Shown: one piece after another, positions 1 through 9,240 of the stretch
How positions within the stretch are numbered: position 1 is the stretch's first letter
Layout of the letters: each line of letters starts with the position of its first letter
Assembly: GCA_910575155.1 (NCBI GenBank)
Contig: CAJTDX010000009.1
Coordinates: forward strand, 62,001-126,000
Source of the DNA: Lachnospiraceae bacterium
GTDB lineage: Bacteria > Bacillota > Clostridia > Lachnospirales > Lachnospiraceae
Length of the DNA: 64,000 nt
Direction of reading: 5' to 3'
Translations under genes and position numbers: made by a program
Notes under the pieces: generated by a model
Databases searched by the model: none
What the model was told of the DNA's origin: nothing
The model's input: only the letters and a program-made list of their open reading frames with translations

Positions 1-375
1 CTTTTGATTTCCGGCAATGAAATGAGTATCATTGCTATGATCGGCTTTATTATGCTGGTGGGCGTTATTGTTAATAATGGTATTGTGATGGTAGAATATA
101 TCAACCAGCTCCGCAGAGAAGGCGTAGATAAGAGGGAAGCGATTATTACAGCCGGGAAGACGCGTTTGCGTCCGATTCTGATGACGGCAATGACGACGAT
201 CCTTGCCATGTCGACTATGGCGCTCGGCTCCGATATGGGATCTGATATGTCAAGACCGATGGCGATTGTAACCATAGGGGGAATGATTTACGGAACGTTA
301 ATGACCCTGGTGGTTGTGCCGTGTATTTACGATCTGTTTTTCAGAAATAAGAGTATGGTAGAGGAAGAGATCTGA
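1..375 (+). CDS. RND efflux transporter, C-terminal fragment (gene enters from the left edge)
   Basis: The frame is open from the window edge, so the true start lies outside. The visible 124 codons match the last part of AcrB/MdtB-type RND inner-membrane pumps. They contain a hydrophobic helix with VNNGIVMVEYINQ, the conserved RLRPILMTAMTTIL segment and a final pair of membrane helices ending in a short charged tail. RND pumps export lipophilic compounds or drugs using proton-motive force. The stop overlaps the start of the TetR regulator by one base (TGATG), so the two are almost certainly co-transcribed and translationally coupled. The substrate cannot be told from this fragment. Confidence 0.85.
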   Translation, partial: LLISGNEMSIIAMIGFIMLVGVIVNNGIVMVEYINQLRREGVDKREAIITAGKTRLRPILMTAMTTILAMSTMALGSDMGSDMSRPMAIVTIGGMIYGTLMTLVVVPCIYDLFFRNKSMVEEEI

Positions 376-989
376 TGGAAGAGAAAAGATATCCGCCTAA
401 GGTCAGGGCAATGTTTGAAGCCGTGCTGGAGCTGTTTGCGTCCGGCAGGGAACTGAGTACGCTGAAGGTTTCTGAGATTACAGCCAGGGCCGGGATCGGC
501 AAAGGTACGGCATATGAGTATTTTTCCACAAAAGAAGAAATTATTGTGGGGGCCATTGAATACGAAGCTACAAAGCATTTTCAGGTGATTATAAAACTTC
601 TTGAGGAAGGGCAGACTTTGCCGGAGATCCTTTCCAGGGGCCTGGATATGCTGGAAGCGGCAAATGAAAAGTATCACGGTCTGACGGTGCTGGAGAAAAT
701 TATCAGCGACAGCACCATAAACGGAGGGATTCTGTTAAAGGAAATAGAAAAGTACAGAGAAGAGTATGAGCCGTGTACCCGAATGACTCAGCGGCTGATG
801 AAACTGGTAAAGGACAGCGGCGGCGTCTTGGAAACCAGTCCCTGGAAGGTGTGGGGCGCCATTTTATCTCAATATATGCTCTATGCATTTTATCTGGTTC
901 ACCGTGAGAGAATGGAAGTAATCAGCAGGGAAGAAGCAAGGTCATTTGTGTATCAGAATATTTTGAAAATATTAGATGGAACTACTTGA
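375..989 (+). CDS. TetR/AcrR family transcriptional regulator
   Basis: This 204-residue protein has the TetR layout. An N-terminal helix-turn-helix spans about residues 10-55 (VSEITARAGIGKGTAYEYFSTKEE, in which GKGTAYEYFSTKEE is the recognition-helix signature). A helical ligand-binding domain follows. The start overlaps the stop of the upstream RND pump gene, so it is probably the local repressor of that pump. Such regulators usually bind an operator ahead of the pump operon, which would lie outside this window. A terminator hairpin follows the gene. The effector is unknown. Confidence 0.9.
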   Translation: MEEKRYPPKVRAMFEAVLELFASGRELSTLKVSEITARAGIGKGTAYEYFSTKEEIIVGAIEYEATKHFQVIIKLLEEGQTLPEILSRGLDMLEAANEKYHGLTVLEKIISDSTINGGILLKEIEKYREEYEPCTRMTQRLMKLVKDSGGVLETSPWKVWGAILSQYMLYAFYLVHRERMEVISREEARSFVYQNILKILDGTT

Positions 990-1037
990 CAATTGTTCCC
1001 TGAACTTTTAAGATGAGAGGAAAGGTAGTGCCAGGAC

Positions 1038-1071
1038 ACGCCCTTTACCGGATTTTGGTAAGGGGCGTTTT
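1038..1071 (+). terminator. Rho-independent terminator after the efflux/TetR operon
   Basis: A 12-bp stem (ACGCCCTTTACC pairing with GGTAAGGGGCGT, one G-T wobble) with a 7-base loop is followed by TTTT. It sits between the TetR gene and valS. No T-box sequence (GGTGG..ACCGCG type) was seen ahead of valS, so this is read as the end of the upstream operon and not as a tRNA-sensing leader. Confidence 0.7.
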
Positions 1072-1130
1072 CACTGAATACAGCCGCTTTTACGTATAAA
1101 TGAAGTGACGCTTTAAAGGAGAGAAATATC

Positions 1131-3779
1131 ATGAATAAAGAACTGGCGAAAACATACGATCCCAAAGATCTTGAAGATCGTCTTTACCGGAAATGGGAAG
1201 AGAATAAATATTTTCATGCGAAGCCTGACCGCAGCAGGAAGCCTTTTACCATTGTGATGCCGCCTCCCAATATTACCGGGCAGCTTCATATGGGACATGC
1301 GCTTGATAATACCATGCAGGACATCCTGATCCGTTATAAACGTATGCAGGGATATAACGCCCTGTGGCAGCCCGGCACCGACCACGCTTCCATATCCACA
1401 GAGGTTAAGGTAATTGAATCTCTGAAAGAACAGGGGATTGATAAGAAAGAACTGGGACGGGAAGGATTCCTTGAAAAAGTCTGGGAGTGGAAGGAAGAAT
1501 ACGGCGGACGCATAATCAGACAATTAAAAAAATTAGGATCTTCCGCGGACTGGGACAGAGAACGCTTTACCATGGACGAGGGATGTTCTCATGCGGTGCA
1601 GGAGGTTTTTATCAAACTACACCGCAAAGGATTGATTTATAAAGGTTCCCGTATTGTCAACTGGTGCCCGGTGTGCAGGACTTCTATTTCCGACGCCGAG
1701 GTAGAACATGAAGAGCAGGACGGTTTCTTCTGGCATATCAATTATCCGGTAAAGGGCGAGGAAGGCAGATTTGTGGAAATTGCTACCACCAGGCCGGAAA
1801 CTTTGCTGGGAGATACGGCGGTGGCGGTGAATCCGGAGGATGAACGTTATCAGGACATAATCGGCAAGACGCTGATTCTGCCTCTGGTGGGCCGTGAGAT
1901 TCCGGTAGTGGCGGATTATTATGTGGACAAAGAATTTGGGACAGGCTGCGTAAAGATTACGCCGGCGCACGACCCCAATGACTTTGAGGTTGGAAAACGC
2001 CATAATCTGCCGGAAATCAATATTATGAACGATGACGCCACTATCAATGAAAACGGCGGCAAATATGCAGGTATGGACCGTTATGAGGCGAGAAAAAAGA
2101 TGGTTCAGGAACTGGAAGAACAGGGTCTTCTCGTTAAGATTGTTCCCCATTCTCATAATGTGGGAACGCATGACAGATGCAGCGCCACGGTAGAGCCGAT
2201 GGTGAAACAGCAGTGGTTTGTGAAAATGGACGAGCTGATTAAGCCTGCGGTGGAAGCAGTGAAAAACGGCGATATTACGCTTTTGCCGGAACGTATGGAT
2301 AAGACATATTTCAACTGGACAGATCATATCAGGGACTGGTGTATTTCCAGGCAGCTCTGGTGGGGACACCGGATTCCGGCATATTATTGTACAAAATGCG
2401 GTGAATTTGTTGTGGCGGGAGAGAATCCGCGAAAATGCCCAAAATGCGGATGCGAGCATATGATACAGGATGAAGATACGCTGGATACATGGTTTTCTTC
2501 TGCGCTGTGGCCGTTTTCCACACTGGGATGGCCGGAGAAAACAGAGGATCTGGATTATTTCTATCCCAACGACGTACTTGTAACCGGATATGACATTATC
2601 TTCTTCTGGGTAATCCGTATGATTTTTTCCGGCTATGAGCAGATGGGAGAGGCGCCGTTTAAAACAGTATTATTCCATGGTCTGGTGCGGGATTCCCAGG
2701 GACGAAAGATGAGCAAATCTCTTGGAAATGGGATCGACCCTCTGGAGGTTATTGATAAATATGGCGCCGACGCGTTAAGACTTACGCTGATTACCGGAAA
2801 TGCTCCTGGAAATGATATGCGTTTTTATTGGGAGCGGGTGGAATCTTCCCGTAATTTTGCCAACAAAGTGTGGAACGCTTCCCGTTTTATTATGATGAAT
2901 ATCGGGGAAGAGAAGCTTGCAGAGCCGTCTGTTCATCAGCTTGCCATGGAAGATCAATGGATTTTGTCCAAAGTCAACACGCTTGCCAGGGAAGTCACTG
3001 AGAATATGGATAAATTTGAGATGGGTATCGCAGTGCAGAAAGTCTATGACTTTATCTGGGATGAATTTTGCGACTGGTATATTGAGATTGCCAAGACCAG
3101 GACATTTAAAAAGGAAGAAAATCCCGAATCAGCCAGGGTTGCAATGTGGACGTTAAAGACTGTTCTCATACAGGCGCTGAAACTGCTGCATCCCTGTATG
3201 CCTTTTATTACAGAGGAAATTTTCTGTACGCTGCAGGACGAAGAAGCAACGATTATGCTGTCCCAGTGGCCGGAATACAAGGAAGCATATCATTTTGCCG
3301 AGGCAGAAGAGGCAGTAGAGCATGTAAAAGATCTGGTAAAAGGGATCCGTAATACCAGAACGGCGATGGAAGTTCCGCCCGGCAGAAAGGCGAAAGTATA
3401 TATCGTAACTTCCGACAGTCAGTTGCAAAGTACGTTTGAGAGCATGAAAACAGCTTACAGTGTGCTTGCAGGAGCCAGTGAGATTCAGGTACAGGAGGAT
3501 AAAGCGGGTATCGGAGAGGACGCAGTATCCGTAGTGATTCCGGGAGCAGTGGTTTACCTTCCGCTGGAAGATTTAGTAGATTTTGAGAAAGAAAAGGAAC
3601 GTCTGCTGAAAGAAAAAGACCGTCTTGCAAAAGAACTTTCCCGTTCCCGGGGAATGCTTTCCAATGAAAAGTTCCTGAACAAAGCGCCGGAGCAGAAAGT
3701 GCAGGAGGAGAAGGAGAAACTGGCGAAATATGAACAGATGATGACTCGGGTGGAAGAACGCCTGGCACAAATGAAATAG
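1131..3779 (+). CDS. valS: Valine--tRNA ligase
   Basis: Class I aminoacyl-tRNA synthetase of 882 residues, the usual length for ValS. It attaches valine to tRNA-Val in the cytoplasm. [15 protein letters not shown] near residues 43-57 carries the HIGH-type motif (HMGH), and KMSKS lies near residue 526. The central editing domain, the [12 protein letters not shown] segment, a zinc-type Cys cluster (CTKCGEF...CPKCG) and a C-terminal coiled coil (about residues 810-882, Lys/Glu rich) are all in family order. GGAGAG lies upstream of the ATG. It appears monocistronic, with its own region between the upstream terminator and the following promoter. Confidence 0.98.
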   Translation: MNKELAKTYDPKDLEDRLYRKWEENKYFHAKPDRSRKPFTIVMPPPNITGQLHMGHALDNTMQDILIRYKRMQGYNALWQPGTDHASISTEVKVIESLKEQGIDKKELGREGFLEKVWEWKEEYGGRIIRQLKKLGSSADWDRERFTMDEGCSHAVQEVFIKLHRKGLIYKGSRIVNWCPVCRTSISDAEVEHEEQDGFFWHINYPVKGEEGRFVEIATTRPETLLGDTAVAVNPEDERYQDIIGKTLILPLVGREIPVVADYYVDKEFGTGCVKITPAHDPNDFEVGKRHNLPEINIMNDDATINENGGKYAGMDRYEARKKMVQELEEQGLLVKIVPHSHNVGTHDRCSATVEPMVKQQWFVKMDELIKPAVEAVKNGDITLLPERMDKTYFNWTDHIRDWCISRQLWWGHRIPAYYCTKCGEFVVAGENPRKCPKCGCEHMIQDEDTLDTWFSSALWPFSTLGWPEKTEDLDYFYPNDVLVTGYDIIFFWVIRMIFSGYEQMGEAPFKTVLFHGLVRDSQGRKMSKSLGNGIDPLEVIDKYGADALRLTLITGNAPGNDMRFYWERVESSRNFANKVWNASRFIMMNIGEEKLAEPSVHQLAMEDQWILSKVNTLAREVTENMDKFEMGIAVQKVYDFIWDEFCDWYIEIAKTRTFKKEENPESARVAMWTLKTVLIQALKLLHPCMPFITEEIFCTLQDEEATIMLSQWPEYKEAYHFAEAEEAVEHVKDLVKGIRNTRTAMEVPPGRKAKVYIVTSDSQLQSTFESMKTAYSVLAGASEIQVQEDKAGIGEDAVSVVIPGAVVYLPLEDLVDFEKEKERLLKEKDRLAKELSRSRGMLSNEKFLNKAPEQKVQEEKEKLAKYEQMMTRVEERLAQMK

Positions 3780-3805
3780 AAAATCTAAAAAATTAGTTAA
3801 AAAGA

Positions 3806-3837
3806 TTGAAAAATTTCCTGAATCTTGTTAATATAAT
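3806..3837 (+). promoter_or_regulatory. Possible sigma-A promoter ahead of the FapA-like gene
   Basis: TTGAAA (3806-3811) is followed at 17 bases by TAATAT (3829-3834), and overlapping it is TATAAT (3832-3837) at 20 bases. The stretch is AT-rich and lies 50-80 bases before the start codon. The -35 is close to consensus but the preferred -10 is ambiguous. Confidence 0.4.
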
Positions 3838-3887
3838 AAATATAGCGGTATTTTTCACAGAAATTCCATGTGAAGGGGGAATCTGTA

Positions 3888-5249
3888 ATGACAGCATTGA
3901 CGAGAGACGATCCAAAAATTCGATTAAGTAATGACAGTATGAAAGCCTATCTTTATTTGCCGAAACCGGATTTTGAAGGCTATAATTTAGATGATATTAC
4001 AGAGGTTCTGCAGCAGAGCGGCATATCGTATGGTATTAAAGACGAACGTGTCCGTGAAATGGTGGAACAGCAGATTTATAATCAGGAGGTTCTCATTGCG
4101 GAGGGTGATCCGGCAGAGGATGGAACAGACGGTTACTATGATTATAAGTTTGACATGAATTTCAGCAAGAAACCTAAGGTAAGGCCGGATGGTTCGGTGG
4201 ATTACTGGAGTATTAAGATGGTAGAGATGGTCACAGAAGGACAGGTGATCGCGGAATACCATAAGGCGATACAGGGAAAGGACGGCATGAATCTGAAGGG
4301 CAAACCTGTTCTGGCAAAGCGCGGAAGAGATCTGGTTCCGCTCAAGGGAAAAGGGTTTGAACGTTCAGAAGACGGTTTGACATATACTTCTCTGATGGAC
4401 GGTAAGATTGACAAGAATGGCGACAGAATTGTGATTCTGCCGGTATACGAGATAAACGGCGACGCCGATTTGTCAGTAGGAAACATTGACTTCCGGGGGG
4501 ACGTTATTATTCACGGCAGTATCTGCAGCGGTTTGATTGTTAAGGCGACGGGAACGGTGACGGTAGACGGTATCGTGGAAGGCGCCAGCATAGAAGCCGG
4601 GAAAGATATTGTGCTTCGAAGCGGCGTAATGGGCGCTTCCAGGGCTGTAATTGAAAGTAAAGGAAATATTTCGGCCAAGTTTTTTGAGTATACCCGTGTT
4701 CACGCCAATGGAACGATTCAGGCGGATGTATTTTTGAACTGCCAGGTGTCCTGCGGCGAGAGTATTATACTGAGCGGAAGAAAGGCAAGTATCATTGGCG
4801 GAGAAGTAGGCGCAATTCGAAGCATTGAGGCAGATATTCTGGGCAGCGACGGTGAAGTGAGCACCAGTGTGAAGATTGGAAATGACCTTGCCGTACGGCG
4901 CAGGATCGGAATTTTGCAGAATAAGATCCAGGTAGAAAAAGAAAATCTTGCCAAGATTGAAGAGGGACTGAAGATCCTTCAGGACAAGAAGAACGATCCC
5001 AGACGTACCGATCTTCTGCGTGTGAAGATCCGGGATACCGCTCTGCTGGCAGGAGATACGGCGGAGCTTGAGAAGCTGGAGGATCAGGTGGCCCGTGCCC
5101 AGGGCGGCACCATCCGCGTGAATGATTCTGTATATCCGGGTGTTTGCGTCGAGATTGACGAGTTGCGGGTAAAGGTAAAAGAAAAACAGAGGCGGCTGGA
5201 ATTTGTACGGAAGCAGGATAAGATCCTGATGTGTGCATTGGAAGCATAG
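3888..5249 (+). CDS. DUF342 / FapA family protein
   Basis: The ATG at 3888 is chosen because AAGGGGGA lies 8 bases upstream; the frame opens earlier at a GTG (3870) that overlaps this Shine-Dalgarno sequence. The 453-residue protein matches the DUF342/FapA family. It has an N-terminal domain, then a beta-helical polymer-forming core (about residues 180-320, with GNIDFRGDVIIHGSI and repeated V.A.G.I.. turns), then a coiled-coil C-terminus (about 330-445). FapA proteins were named from flagellar assembly in some bacteria, but they also occur in non-motile Clostridia. No motility gene is nearby, so the cellular role is unassigned. A terminator follows. Confidence 0.85.
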   Translation: MTALTRDDPKIRLSNDSMKAYLYLPKPDFEGYNLDDITEVLQQSGISYGIKDERVREMVEQQIYNQEVLIAEGDPAEDGTDGYYDYKFDMNFSKKPKVRPDGSVDYWSIKMVEMVTEGQVIAEYHKAIQGKDGMNLKGKPVLAKRGRDLVPLKGKGFERSEDGLTYTSLMDGKIDKNGDRIVILPVYEINGDADLSVGNIDFRGDVIIHGSICSGLIVKATGTVTVDGIVEGASIEAGKDIVLRSGVMGASRAVIESKGNISAKFFEYTRVHANGTIQADVFLNCQVSCGESIILSGRKASIIGGEVGAIRSIEADILGSDGEVSTSVKIGNDLAVRRRIGILQNKIQVEKENLAKIEEGLKILQDKKNDPRRTDLLRVKIRDTALLAGDTAELEKLEDQVARAQGGTIRVNDSVYPGVCVEIDELRVKVKEKQRRLEFVRKQDKILMCALEA

Positions 5250-5259
5250 AACTCGATAT

Positions 5260-5311
5260 ATGGCATCTGCCTGTCGATTGTGAAAGCAGCGGGAGGCGGA
5301 TGCCATTTTTT
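5260..5311 (+). terminator. Terminator after the FapA-like gene
   Basis: Long stem ATGGCATCTGCCT pairs with AGGCGGATGCCAT, followed by TTTTTT. It lies 10 bases after the stop codon. Confidence 0.8.
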
Positions 5312-5487
5312 CCGGGTTGTCTGCTGCGGTAAAATGGAACGCCCATAGCTGGAAGGCAGCGAAAACAGACATTTTTGCAGAACTTTGTCATACGAAAAAT
5401 AAGAAATATCTGTCATTAGGACTGGATTTCATCACATTGATGTATTATAATGTCCACGAAAGCATTGAGCAGTGTCAATACAGCGAA

Positions 5488-5521
5488 AATCAAATGCCTG
5501 CGTATGAGCATTTGATTTTTT
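5488..5521 (+). terminator. Second terminator-like hairpin, upstream of folC
   Basis: Perfect 10-bp stem AATCAAATGC / GCATTTGATT with a 10-base loop and a following TTTT run. Because it lies between the first terminator and folC, it implies a transcript that starts in between: either a small RNA or a folC leader that is attenuated here. Confidence 0.6.
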
Positions 5522-5591
5522 GGCGGATGGGAGAGGACGAAAGCACGGGTGAGAGGAAGCGTAGGCGGGCTGTGCGGCGGAGGAAAGATCT

Positions 5592-6899
5592 ATGAGAACC
5601 TATGAAGAAATGGTAACGTTTATTCTGGAGATTCCGAAATTTACAACGAAAAACAAACCGGAACATACGGTAAAGCTGTTGGAATTGCTGGGGAATCCCC
5701 AGGAGCGTTTTAAGGTGATTCATGTGGCCGGGAGCAACGGCAAGGGAAGCGTCTGCGCTTATATTGACAGTGTGCTGCGCCAGGCAGGCAAGAAGACGGG
5801 CCTGTTTACCTCCCCCCATTTGGTTGATATAGAGGAAAGATTCGCCCTTGAGGGCAAACCATGTGACAGAGCCGTGTTTGTGAGCGCGGCGCAGCAGGTG
5901 TCAGAGGCGGCGGATTTTATGGTGCAAAAGGGGCTGCCGCATCCTACATTTTTTGAATATATATTTGCGGTGGGGATGGTAATTTTTGCAGAACAGAAGG
6001 TGGAATATGCGGTAATAGAAACGGGTCTGGGCGGCAGGCTTGATGCAACCAATGTGGTAAAAAATCCAATCCTTACAGTGATAACTTCCGTCAGTCTGGA
6101 GCATACTGAGATTTTAGGAGATACAATATCCGAGATTGCAGCAGAGAAAGCGGGAATTTTAAAAAAACACGTTCCCGTGGTGTACGACGCGGCCCTTCCG
6201 GAGGTGAGAGCGGTAATCGAAGCGTTTGCCGCCAGGCTGCAGTGTCCCCTTTATCCGGTGTCTGCAAAGAACATTAAAATTTTATTAAACACGGGAAAAA
6301 AGATTGCTTTTTCTTATGATTCTGGTTATGATGTTACTGAACTTGAGATACCGTTTGCCGCGCCTTATCAGGCTGGAAATGCGGCTCTTGCCCTGCAGGC
6401 GGTGAAATCTATCGCAGAATTGGCAGGCATTTCAGAAGAGGCGGTTCGCAAGGGCTTTGCCCGGGTGTGCTGGAAGGGAAGAATGCAGCGGATTTTGCCG
6501 GGGGTATATTTTGATGGAGCGCATAATCCGGATGGGATTGAGAAATTTTTGGAGGCGGCAGGGCAAGTGACCAGTCGTCCGGGTATTTTACTGTTTTCCA
6601 TGGTAAAGGAAAAGGATTATCAGAGTGCGGCGGAACGGCTGCTGTCGGACGGGAACTGGGAAGAAGTTATTGTTACTGCGATTCCGGGGATGCGGGGAAT
6701 AGATGCAGAAGTACTGGCGGATGTTTTTGTGCAGAAGGCCGGGCAAACGCATAATAAAGTTAAAATTACAAAGATAAGAGATCTGAAAAAGGCGTATACG
6801 TACGCTTTGTCCATAAAAAAAGCGGGACAGATTCTGTTTTGCGCAGGTTCTCTTTATCTGATCGGTGAATTGGAACAAATAGCAGGAGGTATGTCATGA
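5592..6899 (+). CDS. folC: Bifunctional folylpolyglutamate synthase/dihydrofolate synthase
   Basis: This 435-residue Mur-ligase-type protein adds glutamate to dihydropteroate and to folates (ATP-dependent amide ligation), giving polyglutamylated cofactors in the cytoplasm. Visible marks are the P-loop VAGSNGKGSV near residue 46, TSPHL near 78, ETGLGGRLDATN near 148, and FDGAHNPDG near 312 in the C-terminal Mur-ligase domain. The length is usual for FolC. GGAGGAAAG precedes the ATG. The stop overlaps the next small ORF (ATGTCATGA), suggesting coupled translation. Confidence 0.95.
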   Translation: MRTYEEMVTFILEIPKFTTKNKPEHTVKLLELLGNPQERFKVIHVAGSNGKGSVCAYIDSVLRQAGKKTGLFTSPHLVDIEERFALEGKPCDRAVFVSAAQQVSEAADFMVQKGLPHPTFFEYIFAVGMVIFAEQKVEYAVIETGLGGRLDATNVVKNPILTVITSVSLEHTEILGDTISEIAAEKAGILKKHVPVVYDAALPEVRAVIEAFAARLQCPLYPVSAKNIKILLNTGKKIAFSYDSGYDVTELEIPFAAPYQAGNAALALQAVKSIAELAGISEEAVRKGFARVCWKGRMQRILPGVYFDGAHNPDGIEKFLEAAGQVTSRPGILLFSMVKEKDYQSAAERLLSDGNWEEVIVTAIPGMRGIDAEVLADVFVQKAGQTHNKVKITKIRDLKKAYTYALSIKKAGQILFCAGSLYLIGELEQIAGGMS

Positions 6900-7039
6900 T
6901 TGATTTTGAAGAAGAGTTAAAGAAATTTAAGCCAAGTCTGGAAGTGGAAGAGGCTGAAGACGCTATATATGACAGGGATTTGACAGATATGACGGATATT
7001 ATGCAGGAAATTTTTAAAGAAGCAAGGCAGCAGCGGTAA
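6896..7039 (+). CDS. Small acidic hypothetical protein (47 aa), coupled to folC
   Basis: An ATGA overlap with the folC stop and the AGGAGGT sequence just upstream (6884-6890) support translation. The 47-residue product is strongly charged (Glu/Asp/Lys/Arg), starts MIDFEEELKKFKPSLE and is predicted to be mostly helical, with no membrane segment. It fits exactly between folC and the TPR membrane-protein gene (25-base gap), so it is part of that transcript. No family was recognised. It could be a small accessory protein of either neighbour. Confidence 0.65.
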   Translation: MIDFEEELKKFKPSLEVEEAEDAIYDRDLTDMTDIMQEIFKEARQQR

Positions 7040-7064
7040 GCAGGAAAAGTAAGGAAGGAATGAT

Positions 7065-8384
7065 ATGGATTCTTATAATAAAATTATTCGTTTATCAAAT
7101 ACTCTGTACAATAACGCTTTGGAAAAAGCCAGGGTCAGGGATTTGTCCGGAGCGGCGGAAACTTTGCGGAAGAGTCTGAGATTTTACAAGGCCAATATAC
7201 CGGCGCGAAATCTTCTGGGACTTGTGTATTATGAAATGGGCGAGGTAGTGGACGCTTTGAGCGAGTGGGTCATCAGCCGCAGCCTTCAGCCGGAGGATAA
7301 TCCGGCGGAGCAGTATCTTGAGGCAATCCAGTCGAATCGTTCCCGGCTCAGTTCCGTAAATCAGACGATTAAAAAGTATAATCAGGCATTGCTCTATTGT
7401 CAGCAGAAAAGCAGCGATCTTGCAATTATCCAGCTCAAGAAAATACTTTCTGCAAATCCGGGTCTGATTAAGGGACATCAGCTTCTTGCGCTTTTGTATA
7501 TGCAGGAGAAAAAATATGAACTGGCAAAACGCGAGCTGCAGGCGGCGGTCAGAATTGATACCAGTAATATTACAACGCTCAGATATTTACAGGAGGTAGA
7601 CCAGTATCTGCAGAAGGGGTCTTCGTCTGAGAAAAGTACGCATCGCAAAAAAGAGACAACCGCATCGTACCAGAGTGGAAATGATGTGATTATCCAGCCT
7701 GCGAATTTCAAGGATACTTCTCCTGTGATGACGATCGTGAATCTGATTATCGGCGTGGTAATCGGCGTACTGCTGACCTGGTTTCTCATCATTCCCAATG
7801 CGCGTCAAAGCGCGATCTCGGACGCCAGAAAGGCGGAGCTGGAGGCGAATAATGAGCTTACTTCACGGACCCAGGAAATCAAGGGACTGGAGCAGGAGAT
7901 TGAGAAGCTGAATAAAAAGATTAAGCAGATGGAAGGCAAGTCGGATGACAGCCAGAAGATTATTAATAATTATGAACAGCTATTGACTGTTTACGATGCT
8001 TTTGCGCAGGACAACATCCAGGCGGCGGGCGACACGATTTCAAATGTGGATTCCAGTCTGCTGGGAGCGCAGGCCAAGGCGATGTATGAGACTCTGACTG
8101 CTCAGGTAAATGAAAAATATATTGCCGCAGTTTATCAGCAGGCGGAGAAGGATTACAATGCCAGAAAATATCCGGAAGCCGTTACCGGACTGGAAAAAGT
8201 TGTTCAGGCGGAGGAAGATTATAACGACGGCTATGCGGTCTATTATCTTGCGCAGTCTTATCGGCAGACTGGAGATTCTGCGAACGCTATAAAATATTAC
8301 CAGCGTATGGTTGAACTGCATCCGGGAACGCAGCGCGCCCGCTCTTCCCAGAGGTATATAGATGAGCTGAGCCAGCAGCCTTAA
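7065..8384 (+). CDS. Membrane-anchored TPR-repeat protein
   Basis: This 439-residue protein has tetratricopeptide repeats at both ends. At about residues 10-185 they include AETLRKSLRFYKANIPARN and ELAKRELQAAVRID; at 365-430 they include EAVTGLEKVVQAEEDYNDGY. A single transmembrane helix lies near residues 223-243 (MTIVNLIIGVVIGVLLTWFLII). A coiled coil at about 252-300 (Glu/Lys/Gln rich) follows the helix. The layout suggests a cytoplasmic TPR head, one membrane pass and an external coiled coil plus TPR. It may be an assembly scaffold, but the partner is unknown. It sits in a transcript with folC and ends at a terminator just before the spoIIA operon. Confidence 0.8.
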   Translation: MDSYNKIIRLSNTLYNNALEKARVRDLSGAAETLRKSLRFYKANIPARNLLGLVYYEMGEVVDALSEWVISRSLQPEDNPAEQYLEAIQSNRSRLSSVNQTIKKYNQALLYCQQKSSDLAIIQLKKILSANPGLIKGHQLLALLYMQEKKYELAKRELQAAVRIDTSNITTLRYLQEVDQYLQKGSSSEKSTHRKKETTASYQSGNDVIIQPANFKDTSPVMTIVNLIIGVVIGVLLTWFLIIPNARQSAISDARKAELEANNELTSRTQEIKGLEQEIEKLNKKIKQMEGKSDDSQKIINNYEQLLTVYDAFAQDNIQAAGDTISNVDSSLLGAQAKAMYETLTAQVNEKYIAAVYQQAEKDYNARKYPEAVTGLEKVVQAEEDYNDGYAVYYLAQSYRQTGDSANAIKYYQRMVELHPGTQRARSSQRYIDELSQQP

Positions 8385-8426
8385 ATGGAAAATTACCGGC
8401 AGTTGCCGGACATAAAGGAATGATAC

Positions 8427-8457
8427 AAAAGACGTCATAATATATGGCGTCTTTTTA
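8427..8457 (+). terminator. Terminator between the TPR gene and the spoIIA operon
   Basis: AAAAGACGTCATA pairs with TATGGCGTCTTTT (one G-T wobble), with a T-rich 3' side. It ends about 20 bases before the spoIIAA start, so the sporulation operon promoter must lie very close to or upstream of this hairpin. A clear sigma-H box was not found. Confidence 0.65.
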
Positions 8458-8476
8458 TATGAAAGGAAGGATCGCT

Positions 8477-8782
8477 ATGGAACACAAATATGAGAAGGAA
8501 TATGGATGTCTAATTTTAAGGATGCCCGCGGAGCTGGATCATCATCAGTCAGAATTTTTTAAGGAGGAGGCGGACCAGCTTTTGCTGAAATATCCGGTGC
8601 GCAGCCTGATTTTCGATTTTATGGATACCTGCTTTATGGACAGTTCCGGAATTGGGGTTATTATCGGCAGATGCAAAAATGTACGTTTTTCCGGAGGGTA
8701 TGTGAAAGCAGTTCATCTCAATGAACAGATTAACCGCATTTTTCAGTTGTCCGGTTTGAAAAAAATCATAGAAGTAGAATAA
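8477..8782 (+). CDS. spoIIAA: Anti-sigma F factor antagonist SpoIIAA (STAS domain)
   Basis: 101 residues, STAS fold. Unphosphorylated SpoIIAA binds SpoIIAB and frees sigma F in the forespore. The phospho-acceptor motif MDSSGIG is intact, and Ser56 corresponds to Bacillus Ser58. ELDHH near residues 19-23 is also typical of the family. The ATG at 8477 has GAAAGGAAGG 6-7 bases upstream; an upstream in-frame ATG at 8444 lies inside the terminator hairpin and is rejected. It is the first gene of spoIIAA-spoIIAB-sigF. Confidence 0.95.
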   Translation: MEHKYEKEYGCLILRMPAELDHHQSEFFKEEADQLLLKYPVRSLIFDFMDTCFMDSSGIGVIIGRCKNVRFSGGYVKAVHLNEQINRIFQLSGLKKIIEVE

Positions 8783-8806
8783 AAAGGGGTTTAGAAGGAG
8801 GATAAT

Positions 8807-9238
8807 ATGGAATATTTAAGAAACGAGATGAAGATGGAATTTCTTGCTTTATCTGCAAATGAAGGTTTTGCGAGAGTTGCCGTGGGGGCATTTGTGGCGG
8901 GATTGAATCCTACCGTGGACGAGCTTGCAGATCTGAAAACTGCTGTCAGCGAGGCGGTAACCAACTGCATCATCCATGGGTATGAGCAGCAGGAAGGAAA
9001 GATCTGGTTATCCTGCTGTATTGAGGGACGGCAGGTGGAGATAACCGTGGCAGATACCGGAAAAGGGATTAAAGACATTGAGCAGGCAAGAGAACCTTTG
9101 TTTACCACGAAGCCGGAGCTGGAGCGTTCCGGGATGGGATTTGCATTTATGGAAGCTTTTATGGATGAGGTGGAGGTGGTTTCAGAACCCAGAAAGGGAA
9201 CCAGTGTTATGATGCGCAAAACCATAGGGGAAGGGTGA
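8807..9238 (+). CDS. spoIIAB: Anti-sigma F factor / serine kinase SpoIIAB
   Basis: 143 residues with a GHKL ATPase fold: N-box EAVTNCIIHGYE near residues 46-57, G1 box DTGKGI near 84-89, and G2-like SGMGFAFMEAFMD near 108-120. It holds sigma F inactive and phosphorylates SpoIIAA. AGAAGGAGG lies upstream of the ATG. The stop overlaps the GTG/ATG region of sigF, as expected for this tightly coupled operon. Confidence 0.96.
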   Translation: MEYLRNEMKMEFLALSANEGFARVAVGAFVAGLNPTVDELADLKTAVSEAVTNCIIHGYEQQEGKIWLSCCIEGRQVEITVADTGKGIKDIEQAREPLFTTKPELERSGMGFAFMEAFMDEVEVVSEPRKGTSVMMRKTIGEG

Positions 9239-9240
9239 AG

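Larger units (their letters stand above)
5250..5591 (+). other. 342-bp intergenic region between the FapA-like gene and folC
   Basis: It contains two terminator-like hairpins (5260-5311 and 5488-5521), the second about 70 bases before folC. The stretch between them has no convincing gene: a 92-residue frame (5317-5595) has no family resemblance and no ribosome binding site. The purine-rich 5521-5591 segment ends in the folC ribosome binding site. No riboswitch was recognised, although a hairpin this near folC could act as an attenuator. Confidence 0.5.

Noticed and set aside
1000-1130. T-box leader ahead of valS
   Set aside because: The region has only a short terminator hairpin; no specifier loop or GGTGG..ACCGCG-type sequence is present.
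5521-5591. Tetrahydrofolate riboswitch ahead of folC
   Set aside because: The purine-rich stretch does not show the paired arms and conserved bases of the known folate riboswitch classes.
5317-5595. 92-codon frame between the FapA-like gene and folC
   Set aside because: It crosses a terminator hairpin, has no ribosome binding site and resembles no protein family.
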